Source: DASWRT01 sp036403035
GTDB lineage: Bacteria; Pseudomonadota; Alphaproteobacteria; ATCC43930; CGMCC-115725
Assembly (NCBI GenBank): GCA_036403035.1
Contig: DASWRT010000178.1
Location: 1-5,520 of the forward strand
Reading direction: 5' to 3'
DNA length: 5,520 nucleotides
Part shown: piece after piece, positions 1 through 5,171 of the stretch
How positions within the stretch are numbered: the stretch's first letter is position 1
Layout of the letters: every line of letters starts with the position of its first letter
Translations under genes and position numbers: made by a program
The notes under the pieces: model-generated
What the model was told of the DNA's origin: nothing
The model's input: the letters and a program-made list of their open reading frames with translations, nothing else
Database searches by the model: none

Positions 1-404
1 GCGCCGCCGATCACGCCGCCGACGGCGGAGGTCAGGAGATAGAAAGTCAGGATGAGCCCGAAGCCCCACGTCACGAGCCCGTGGAGCGACCCGTCGAGAG
101 GCCGCGTCGAACCCGCGAGACGCGCGGCCGCGTAGCCCCCGGCGACCGCCGCCAAGAGATAGCTCACCAGCCACCAGATCCCGGCGCCGAGGCCGAGGCT
201 GGTGGCGCTGGGTGTATTTCCCTGGGCTGGATCCACGGTGCCGAGGCCGACCCCGAGCCCGAGCACGCCGAGGAGCAGTTGCACGGCGAGGGCGATCACC
301 ACGCCGGCGAAGATGGCGCCCCAGGAGACGCGACGGCGAGTGGCCGTCACCTCCACGCTGGGAGCAGCCGCTATGCGGCCGGCGGACCCGAATGTCTCAC
401 TCAT
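1..404 (-). CDS. PhnA-like polytopic membrane protein (3' part missing at window edge)
   Basis: The reading frame opens at ATG 404-402 and stays open to the left edge, giving 134 N-terminal residues. A good Shine-Dalgarno (AGGAGA, 420-415) lies 10 nt before the ATG. A short polar N-terminus (1-25, ending in an Arg cluster TRRR) leads into three hydrophobic stretches at about residues 28-56, 69-95 and 107-133, rich in Gly, Ala and Leu. The Arg cluster suggests a cytoplasmic N-terminus. Motifs such as SWGAIFAGVVIALAVQLLL, then GLGTVDP, then GAGIWWLVSYLLAAVAGGY resemble alphaproteobacterial inner-membrane proteins often labelled 'PhnA-like'. That label is historical and says nothing firm about phosphonate metabolism, so I assign no function. 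The gene lies 63 nt after the upstream small membrane protein gene and may be cotranscribed with it. The coding call is strong; the family name is from memory of similar proteins. Confidence 0.85.
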   Translation of the reverse strand, partial: MSETFGSAGRIAAAPSVEVTATRRRVSWGAIFAGVVIALAVQLLLGVLGLGVGLGTVDPAQGNTPSATSLGLGAGIWWLVSYLLAAVAGGYAAARLAGSTRPLDGSLHGLVTWGFGLILTFYLLTSAVGGVIGG

Positions 405-467
405 CGTCGTTTTTTCTCCTATCGTCCGGAGGTCTGCCGTTCCGCACGAGCGGGGACTGCCGGCAGG

Positions 468-803
468 CTATGCATCCGCCGCCGCTCGGCCACCGGCCAC
501 GAGGAGAGCGGCGACGTGCGAAGATCCGATTATGGCTGTGCTGCTGTGCTGCTGCGCCGCGTCGTGCCCGCGGAAGAACAGCATGTAGAGGATGACGATG
601 GCGGCCAGGATCACGAGCCCGATCACCCAGCCCGGAAACCGTCTCTTGCCGGCGGGGGCATCGTCATTCGGCCGGTCGTAGGCGCCGACCGTGCCGGGCT
701 TTGCGCCGGCCATCGACGGGTCGGCGGAGGCGCCATCGCTGTTCGGTGCGGCGCCGTCACCGGCGCCGGACCCGCCGGCGCCGTATTTGTGAACTTTGGA
801 CAT
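468..803 (-). CDS. Small single-pass membrane protein, hypothetical
   Basis: This is a 111-residue protein with ATG at 803-801 and TAG at 470-468. A Shine-Dalgarno-like AAGGA sits about 9 nt before the ATG. Residues 1-50 are low-complexity, Gly/Ala/Asp/Pro-rich and probably disordered. A basic cluster GKRR (52-55) precedes one clear transmembrane helix at about 58-77 (WVIGLVILAAIVILYMLFF). The tail (78-111) is short and Ala-rich. By the positive-inside rule the N-terminus would be cytoplasmic. I do not recognise a family. It lies between a stress protein gene (101 nt upstream) and a polytopic membrane protein gene (63 nt downstream), all in the same orientation, so a role at the envelope under stress is possible but inferred. 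The hydrophobic helix right after a basic cluster supports a real gene, although the low-complexity flanks lower certainty. Confidence 0.7.
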   Translation of the reverse strand: MSKVHKYGAGGSGAGDGAAPNSDGASADPSMAGAKPGTVGAYDRPNDDAPAGKRRFPGWVIGLVILAAIVILYMLFFRGHDAAQQHSSTAIIGSSHVAALLVAGGRAAADA

Positions 804-839
804 AGGCTGGTTTCCTTCGATCGGACTTGCTTGCGCGAG

Positions 840-871
840 GCTCGGACCGGGAAAGCGACCCCGATCCGAGC
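840..871 (-). other. Strong intergenic RNA hairpin without a T-run
   Basis: In the transcript from the minus strand, arm GCTCGGA (871-865) pairs perfectly with TCCGAGC (846-840). Inside it lies a U·G wobble (864/847) and then CGGG/CCCG (863-860 with 851-848), closing an 8-nt loop (859-852). This makes a 12-pair stem in the 101-bp gap between the stress protein gene and the small membrane protein gene. No run of T follows the stem, so it is not a classical intrinsic terminator. It could be a processing or mRNA-stability element that sets different levels for the two genes, or a Rho-linked site. A 12-bp GC palindrome (GCGGCCGGCCGC, 870-881) abuts it. The pairing is visible directly; its role is inferred. 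Confidence 0.55.
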
Positions 872-904
872 GGCCGGCCGCGACTGGCGGCCTTTACTCC
901 CAGG

Positions 905-1933
905 TCAGGCTTTCCGGCCGGGCGCTACCGTGTCCTTCACGTCCTCCTTGAGGTCGCGCGCCTTGTCCGCGATTCTTTCGCCGAGTCCGCGGTCGTCGCC
1001 ACCGGCGGACGCGCTCGGCTTGTTGCCCGCCGCCATGCGGTCGACACCGGTCGCCGTGGTGCCGCTCCGCTCCACGCCGGCGTCGCCGCGGTCGACCTCG
1101 ACCTCCGTCCGGCGCACCGTGTCGCGAACGGTTTCGGCGTGCTCTCCGACGTCCTTGCGGACGACGACTTCCTCGCGCACCCGCGCCACTTTCTCGACGA
1201 CGGCTTCCTCGTCGACCTCGCGCACCTCGATCTCGCGCTCGCGGAATGCGTCCGCACCGACGGGCGCAGTTCCCGACGCCGGACGGCGCTCGACCTCGAC
1301 ATGCTCGTGGCGCAAGCGAACCTGCTGCTCGACCGGGACCTCGACGACGTAGCTGCGGATATGCACCCGCCCGCGCTCGACCGTACGCTTGCCGACCCGG
1401 AGTTCCTCCTCGACGATCGGGATGATTTCATCGCCGGTCCGGCCGTGCGCCGCCTGCGTGCCGGCCAGCGGCGCCGGTTCGCGCGTGTGATCGAACGTCG
1501 AGAAACCGGAGCTGCGGAGAGTCGCGCCGCGTTCGTCGACATCGATAGCGCCGTGCTCGGCCATCAGTTCCTGCACGCGCTCGGCTTGGCCTTCCGACAC
1601 CGTCACGACGGCGAGGCTGTCGCCGCGGCGGACGCTCTCGGCATAGAGATGGGCGTCATCCTCGGGGATGCCCCGGCTCACCAGCGCGCGGACGAGGCGG
1701 GGCTCGTCGCCTGAATAATCAGTCAGCGAGCCGTGGCCGATCACGTCGCCGATGCCGCCGAAGCTCGACCTTCCGGAGAACGCGCCGCCTTGGCCGACGC
1801 GGTCCCCGTAGCGGTCTCCAGCGTTGTTCCCGACAACGTCGATGTCGTTCCGCGAAACGCCGAGCGCCTCCAGGTCGGAAATCATGTTTTGGATCGAACG
1901 CAGATCCTCATAGATAGCGACAAGCGTCGTCAT
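905..1933 (-). CDS. YflT/DUF2382 (YsnF-type) general stress protein
   Basis: A 342-residue protein, ATG 1933-1931, TGA 907-905, with a strong Shine-Dalgarno (GAGGAG, 1945-1940) 6 nt before the start. Residues 1-125 look like the YflT-type heat/stress module: an opening VAIYEDLRSIQNMISDLEAL, a Gly-rich segment (39-70), then GIPEDDAHLYAESVRRGDSL (89-107) and a beta-like LAVVTV. Residues about 168-282 are the DUF2382 (YsnF/AvaK) domain: DEIIPIVEEELRVGKR, HIRSYVVEVPVEQQVRLRHE, and alternating charged/hydrophobic beta repeats (EIEVREVDEEAVVEKVARV, EEVVVRKDV). A disordered linker leads to a lysine/aspartate-rich amphipathic tail (315-336, GERIADKARDLKEDVKD), reminiscent of CsbD/LEA-type stress tails. 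The molecular function is unknown; homologues are induced by general stress in bacteria. No signal peptide is seen, so it is probably cytoplasmic. An EcfG-type promoter lies just upstream, which fits. Confidence 0.9.
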   Translation of the reverse strand: MTTLVAIYEDLRSIQNMISDLEALGVSRNDIDVVGNNAGDRYGDRVGQGGAFSGRSSFGGIGDVIGHGSLTDYSGDEPRLVRALVSRGIPEDDAHLYAESVRRGDSLAVVTVSEGQAERVQELMAEHGAIDVDERGATLRSSGFSTFDHTREPAPLAGTQAAHGRTGDEIIPIVEEELRVGKRTVERGRVHIRSYVVEVPVEQQVRLRHEHVEVERRPASGTAPVGADAFREREIEVREVDEEAVVEKVARVREEVVVRKDVGEHAETVRDTVRRTEVEVDRGDAGVERSGTTATGVDRMAAGNKPSASAGGDDRGLGERIADKARDLKEDVKDTVAPGRKA

Positions 1934-1984
1934 ACGGTACTCCTCGATTCACTTCGGCCAGGAAAGTCTTGCTCTTCACAAGAG

Positions 1985-2009
1985 AACCGAAACGATCGAG
2001 ACTAGTTCC
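1985..2009 (-). promoter_or_regulatory. Candidate EcfG (general stress sigma) promoter
   Basis: On the minus strand a perfect GGAAC (2009-2005) is followed after 16 nt by GGTT (1988-1985). The alphaproteobacterial EcfG consensus is GGAAC, then 16-17 nt, then cGTT, so only the weakly conserved c differs. The expected transcription start, a few nucleotides further on, leaves a 5' leader of roughly 40-45 nt before ATG 1933, with the Shine-Dalgarno properly placed. Position, strand and target (a YflT/DUF2382 stress gene) all agree. No equivalent pair was found before the two downstream small genes, which suggests they are read through from here or have other promoters. Confidence 0.7.
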
Positions 2010-2046
2010 GCTTTATTCGTTTATCACTGGGATGATCGGCCGGAGC

Positions 2047-2081
2047 ACAAAACAAGAAAGGAAAATCCCCTTTTCCCTTTC
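2047..2081 (-). terminator. Weak candidate intrinsic terminator downstream of paaE
   Basis: Read on the minus strand, GAAAGGGAAAA (2081-2071) can pair with TTTTCCTTTC (2065-2056) if one G is bulged. The loop is GGGGA, and a T-rich tail CTTGTTTTG (2055-2047) follows. The order stem, loop, T-tract is that of a Rho-independent terminator, and the site is downstream of paaE and before the promoter of the next gene. The stem is AT-rich, so it would be weak, and it lies over 220 nt from the paaE stop. Confidence 0.35.
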
Positions 2082-2303
2082 CATAAAGGCGAGATACGCC
2101 CTGCCGAACGATCGGCGTCACCGATGCAAGCGGGTGTGACGAGCGCAGATCGATCCACCCAGCCGAAGCGCAGATCGTCGCCGGCCGCCGACTTCATCGA
2201 AGCAAGCGGGGAAATGCAGCTTTCAGCACGGCGACCGTCCGCTGCCCCGCCACGCCCGCGCATGCCCCGCGTGCGCGCCGGCATTGCAGCGGCAACCTTG
2301 ATA

Positions 2304-3392
2304 TCAGACCTGATCGTAGTCGATCGTAACGTGGTCCGTCGTCGGCAGCGCTTGGCAGGTCAGGACGAAGCCGGCCTGCATCTCCCAGGGCTCCAGCGAA
2401 TAGTTGACCGCCATCTCGACGGCGCCTTGGACGACCTTGGCGCGGCAGGTGCAGCACATGCCGCCGCGGCAGGAGTACGGCAGGTCGAGGCCGGCACGCA
2501 GCGCCGCTTCGAGGACCGTCTCGCCGGACGCGACCGGCACCTCGGCCGTCTTACCGTCGACGATGAGCGTCGCGAGCGCTTGCGCGGCGGCTTCGGCCGC
2601 CGCCGGACCCTTCGGCAGCGTCGCCGCCGGCCGGCGGGCGCCGGTGACCGGCGCCGGGGTGAAGCGCTCGACATGGATGCGCTCCCTCTCCATCCCAAGG
2701 CCGAGCAGCGCCCCCTCGATCTCGTCGATCATGCCGGCGGGACCGCAGATGAAGGCGTGGTCGACGATCGGCGCCGGGACGATCGAGCGGAGCAGGACCG
2801 ACACCTTCTCCGTGTCGAGCCGGCCGTTCAGGATCGGGACGTCCTGCTGCTCGCGCGACAGCACGTGGAACACCGAGAGCCGGTCGAGGAAGCGGTCCTT
2901 GAGGTCGTCCAGCGTCTCGCGGAACAGGATCGAGGCCGTCGACTTGTTGCCGTAGAACAGGAAGAAGCGGCTCTTCGGCTCGCGCGAGAGCACGGTGCGG
3001 ACGATCGACAGGACGGGCGTGATGCCCGAGCCCGACGCGAACCCGACGAAGGTCCGCGCCTCCTCCGGGCGGATGTCGGCGGTGAAGCGCCCGGCCGGCG
3101 TCATCACGTCGATCTCGTCGCCTTCCTTGATGCCCTCGCTGACGAAGCTGGAGAACAGCCCGCCGTCGACGCGCTTCACCGCGACGCGCAGCTCGTCGTC
3201 GACGCCGGAGCAGATCGAGTAGGAACGCCGGACATCCTCGCCGTCGATCGTCGTCCGCAGCGTCAAATACTGGCCGCAGGAGAAGGCGAAGTCCTGCCGC
3301 GCCTCCTGCGGCACGGCGAAGGCGATCGACACGGCGTCCGGCGTCTCGCGCCGCACCTCGGCGATCCGCAGCCGATGAAAACGCGGAGTCAT
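2304..3392 (-). CDS. paaE: Phenylacetyl-CoA 1,2-epoxidase, reductase subunit PaaE
   Basis: PaaE is the NAD(P)H-dependent reductase that supplies electrons to the di-iron oxygenase PaaA for epoxidation of phenylacetyl-CoA in the cytoplasm. The protein is 362 residues, close to the roughly 356 of E. coli PaaE. The N-terminal FAD domain (about 1-110) carries the flavin motif RSYSI (56-60). The NAD(P)-binding domain (about 112-240) has GSGITPV (121-127) and CGPAGM (216-221). After an Ala/Pro-rich linker (245-272), the C-terminal plant-type ferredoxin domain has the 2Fe-2S ligands C308, C313, C316 (CX4CX2C) and C346. It ends in the family-typical YDQV. All key residues are present. ATG 3392 is favoured because the N-terminus (MTPRFHRLRIAEVRRETPDAV) matches the family. 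The ribosome site is weak, so translation may be coupled to paaD, whose stop lies 22 nt upstream. It is the last paa gene here. Confidence 0.97.
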   Translation of the reverse strand: MTPRFHRLRIAEVRRETPDAVSIAFAVPQEARQDFAFSCGQYLTLRTTIDGEDVRRSYSICSGVDDELRVAVKRVDGGLFSSFVSEGIKEGDEIDVMTPAGRFTADIRPEEARTFVGFASGSGITPVLSIVRTVLSREPKSRFFLFYGNKSTASILFRETLDDLKDRFLDRLSVFHVLSREQQDVPILNGRLDTEKVSVLLRSIVPAPIVDHAFICGPAGMIDEIEGALLGLGMERERIHVERFTPAPVTGARRPAATLPKGPAAAEAAAQALATLIVDGKTAEVPVASGETVLEAALRAGLDLPYSCRGGMCCTCRAKVVQGAVEMAVNYSLEPWEMQAGFVLTCQALPTTDHVTIDYDQV

Positions 3393-3414
3393 GGTTCTTG
3401 TCCGTTGCGTCGCG

Positions 3415-3936
3415 TCAGATGCACTTGAAGTAGTCGAACGGCTCGCGGCAGGCGCGGCAGCGCCACAGCGCCTTGCACGCGGTCGAGCCGAACTCGGCGA
3501 GCTTCTCGGTGTCGCCGGAGCCGCAATGGGGGCATGGCACCTGATCGACGCCGAAGAGCGCGCCGCGCCGCGACGACGCCCTGCCCTGCGGTGGCGCGAT
3601 GCCGTAGGCGCGGAGCTTCGCCTTGCCCTCGTCCGTCATCCAGTCCGTCGTCCAGGCCGGCGAGAGAACGGTGCGGACGCGCGCCCGCTCGATCCCCGCC
3701 TTAGCCAGCGCGACATCGATCTCCACCGCGATCATGTTCATCGCCGGGCAGCCGGAATAGGTCGGCGTGATCGTCACCTCGACGGCGCCGTCCGCCGCGA
3801 CGCCCACGTCGCGCAACACGCCCAAATCGGCGATGCTCAGCACCGGGATCTCCGGGTCGCAGACCGAAGCCGCCGCTTCGTAGGCGCGGCGCTTCAGCGC
3901 CTCGGACGGGAGATCCGCCGCCACCGCCGCGCTCAC
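3415..3936 (-). CDS. paaD: Phenylacetate degradation protein PaaD (DUF59/MIP18-type Fe-S maturation factor)
   Basis: PaaD is not part of the purified epoxidase complex but is needed for its activity. It belongs to the DUF59/SufT/MIP18 family and is thought to help Fe-S cluster assembly. I take the GTG at 3936-3934 as start: it overlaps the paaC stop by 4 nt (GTGA), and a GGAG lies 7 nt upstream. The GTG one codon earlier is possible but too close to that site. The result is 173 residues (E. coli about 165). The DUF59 part (about 11-90) shows CDPEIPVLSIADLG (26-39) and TPTYSGCP (57-64, with the conserved C63). Then comes PAWTTDWM (93-100). The C-terminal zinc-ribbon-like part has CPHC (135-138), EFGSTACKALWRC (148-160), C163, and the hallmark ending EPFDYFKCI. 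The frame is also open upstream through paaC, which would give a false 399-residue product. Confidence 0.95.
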   Translation of the reverse strand: MSAAVAADLPSEALKRRAYEAAASVCDPEIPVLSIADLGVLRDVGVAADGAVEVTITPTYSGCPAMNMIAVEIDVALAKAGIERARVRTVLSPAWTTDWMTDEGKAKLRAYGIAPPQGRASSRRGALFGVDQVPCPHCGSGDTEKLAEFGSTACKALWRCRACREPFDYFKCI

Positions 3937-4718
3937 CACGTCGCTCCGGGATAGGTACGCTGCAAATGCTGGAGGTCGGCGAGGATAAAGCCGAGATGCT
4001 CGGAGTGACGGCCGGAACGGCCGCCGCTCTGCATCCAGCCGTCGCTCGGCCGGGTCAGCGTCGCCTCGGCGAGGATCTCGTCGACCGTGCGGTTCCACTC
4101 GGCGCGCAGCGGCTCCGGGTCGGCCGCGATCCCGGCCTCGATCAGCGCCCGCTCGGTAGCGTCCGCCTCGAACAGTTCGCCGGTGAACAGCCAGAATTCG
4201 TCCAGCGCCGCCTGCGCCCGCCGGTGACTCTCCGCCGTGCCGTCGCCGAGCCGGATCAGCCATTCGCCGGCATGGCGGACGTGATAGGCGGATTCCTTGG
4301 CGGACTTCGCCGCGACGGCCGCCAGCGTCGCGTCCTTCGAACCGATCGCCGTGCGCCAGTACGGGTCGATGAACGCCGAGTACAGCACCTGACGCACGAT
4401 CGTCGCCGCGAAATCGCCGTTCGGCTGCTCGACCAGCAGGCAGTTGCGGTACTGCCCGACGTCGCGCAGATAGGCGAAATCGTCCTCGGTGCGGCCGGGC
4501 GTGCCGTCGATCTCGGCGGCGTACTGGTAGAGCGACCGCGCCTGCCCGATCAGGTCGAGCGCGATGTTGGGCAGCGCGATGTCCTCTTCGAGGGTCGGCG
4601 CGTGCCCGCACCATTCCGACAGCCGGTGCCCCAGCACGAGGGCGTCGTCGGCGCGGCGCAGCACATATCCCAGCAGCGGCGTGTCCGGGACTTCGATCGA
4701 CGTCGTTGTCGTCGCCAT
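3933..4718 (-). CDS. paaC: Phenylacetyl-CoA 1,2-epoxidase, structural subunit PaaC
   Basis: PaaC is the ferritin-like structural partner of the catalytic PaaA. It holds PaaA in the heterodimeric core but is catalytically silent. The 261-residue product (E. coli about 248) has the family signatures in order: SEWCGHAP (34-41), LEEDIALPNIALDLIGQAR (43-61), LLVEQPNGDFA (94-104), AKSAKESAYHVRH (138-149 region), ELFEAD (181-186), SGRHSEHLG (235-243), and the end LADLQHLQRTYPGATW. The first 12 residues (MATTTTSIEVPD) extend beyond the E. coli start. ATG 4718 has a moderate GGAAAG about 9 nt upstream. The TGA overlaps the paaD GTG by 4 nt, so the two are probably translationally coupled. Unusually, a 148-bp gap with palindromes and repeats separates it from paaB. 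Confidence 0.97.
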   Translation of the reverse strand: MATTTTSIEVPDTPLLGYVLRRADDALVLGHRLSEWCGHAPTLEEDIALPNIALDLIGQARSLYQYAAEIDGTPGRTEDDFAYLRDVGQYRNCLLVEQPNGDFAATIVRQVLYSAFIDPYWRTAIGSKDATLAAVAAKSAKESAYHVRHAGEWLIRLGDGTAESHRRAQAALDEFWLFTGELFEADATERALIEAGIAADPEPLRAEWNRTVDEILAEATLTRPSDGWMQSGGRSGRHSEHLGFILADLQHLQRTYPGATW

Positions 4719-4738
4719 GACTGCAGGCTTTCCGCGGA

Positions 4739-4752
4739 TGTTAGCGCTAACA
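4739..4752. promoter_or_regulatory. Perfect 14-bp LacI-type palindrome before paaC
   Basis: TGTTAGCGCTAACA is a perfect dyad with central CG, the form typical of LacI/GalR-family operators (half-site CGCTAACA). It lies 20 nt before the paaC start codon, so a bound repressor could block an internal promoter or reduce read-through into paaCDE. A loose -10-like TACAAA (4767-4762, minus) sits just upstream, but I see no good -35. No regulator gene is visible here. The dyad is seen directly; the LacI assignment is inferred from its form. Confidence 0.5.
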
Positions 4753-4801
4753 CACGGCTGATTTGTACCATTGGCCTCGGTCGTTGACCGACGCCGAGTG
4801 G

Positions 4802-4864
4802 GTTACGCTCAGACGCCGCGCAGGCTCAATCAACGGCCGATGAGTTACGCTCAACGGCCGTTGA
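4802..4864. repeat. Three imperfect 21-bp tandem repeats between paaB and paaC
   Basis: Units are 4802-4822, 4823-4843 and 4844-4864. Units 1 and 3 share GTTACGCTCA at their start, exactly 42 bp apart. Units 2 and 3 share TCAACGGCCG, 21 bp apart, and both end in TGA. Each of these pairs agrees at 15 of 21 positions. Unit 3 runs into a perfect 14-bp palindrome TCAACGGCCGTTGA (4851-4864), and unit 2 has a near copy ending ATGA (4830-4843). The array begins 2 bp after the paaB stop. The spacing equals two helical turns, so it could be a set of protein sites on one DNA face, or in RNA a string of small hairpins. No function is known to me. Confidence 0.6.
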
Positions 4865-4866
4865 TA

Positions 4867-5154
4867 TCACATATGCCCGACTTCCTCGGGCACCTCGTAG
4901 AAGGTCGGGTGGCGGTAGATCTTCGTGCCGGTCGGCTCGAACATCATGTCCTTCTCGGACGGGTCCGAGGCGACGATCGCGGCCGACGGCACGACCCAGA
5001 CCGACAGTCCTTCGCCGCGCCGCGTGTACACGTCGCGCGCCGCCTGCAACGCCATCGTCGCGTCGGCCGCGTGCAGCGAGCCGACATGCTTGTGCGCGAG
5101 GCCGGTGCGGGAGCGGATGAACACCTCCCAGAGCGGAATCTTGGCTTCCGGCAT
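4867..5154 (-). CDS. paaB: Phenylacetyl-CoA 1,2-epoxidase, subunit PaaB
   Basis: PaaB is the small bridging subunit of the epoxidase complex, linking PaaAC units and needed for activity. The 95-residue product equals the usual family length. Signatures are WEVFIRSRTGLAHKHVGSLH (9-28), AAD (29-31), ARDVYTRRGEGLSVWVV (39-55), IVASDP (60-65), YRHPTFYEVPE (80-90) and the terminal HM. ATG 5154 is chosen because a strong GGAGGA lies 7 nt upstream and the N-terminus (MPEAKIPLWEVF) fits the family. The same frame is open further upstream into paaA, and a start there would add an unrelated Arg/Gly-rich extension. The paaA stop is 17 nt upstream, so the two form a tight unit, while paaC follows only after 148 bp. 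Confidence 0.97.
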   Translation of the reverse strand: MPEAKIPLWEVFIRSRTGLAHKHVGSLHAADATMALQAARDVYTRRGEGLSVWVVPSAAIVASDPSEKDMMFEPTGTKIYRHPTFYEVPEEVGHM

Positions 5155-5171
5155 ATCCTCGTCCTCCAGAT

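Larger units (their letters stand above)
1934..2303. other. 370-bp intergenic region between paaE and the stress gene
   Basis: This stretch separates the end of the paa operon from the stress locus. It is noticeably more AT-rich at about 1960-2095 than the flanking genes. I see the Shine-Dalgarno and EcfG-type promoter of the stress gene (1940-2009) and a weak hairpin with T-rich tail (2047-2081). There are two small direct repeats, GCGCAGATCG at 2143-2152 and 2168-2177, and GCAAGCGGG at about 2125 and 2202. An 86-codon open frame (2284-2024, minus) has an Arg/Gly/Ser-rich sequence with no recognisable fold or convincing ribosome site, so I do not call it a gene. Confidence 0.6.

Noticed and set aside
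405..443. GGAAC (443-439) before the PhnA-like gene as a second EcfG promoter
   Set aside because: The bases 16-17 nt downstream read ATAG, not cGTT, so the -10 half is missing.
870..881. GCGGCCGGCCGC palindrome as an operator
   Set aside because: A pure G/C 12-mer palindrome is common by chance at this base composition, and it overlaps the intergenic hairpin, which explains the position better.
81..1714. Long overlapping plus-strand open frames (423, 295 and shorter)
   Set aside because: They are antisense to the DUF2382 gene and the two membrane protein genes, have low-complexity Arg/Ser/Asp/Thr sequence and change frame freely. They look like GC-bias shadows.
2024..2284. An 86-codon minus-strand open frame in the paaE-stress gene gap
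   Set aside because: It crosses the AT-rich hairpin and has an Arg/Gly/Ser-biased sequence with no helix, membrane segment or known motif and no clear ribosome site.
2225..2290. GC-rich dyads just after paaE as a strong terminator
   Set aside because: Only short stems (such as CACGC/GCGTG with a 13-nt loop) form and no T-run follows.
2124..3428. A 434-codon plus-strand open frame
   Set aside because: It lies antisense over paaE, whose cofactor motifs are intact. Its product is Arg/Ala/Asp-rich with no fold signature, the usual product of GC-rich antisense frames.
3415..4614. A 399-residue version of PaaD running through paaC
   Set aside because: The upstream part is out of frame within paaC and Arg-rich. 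Family length and the GTGA overlap with a GGAG site support the start at 3936.
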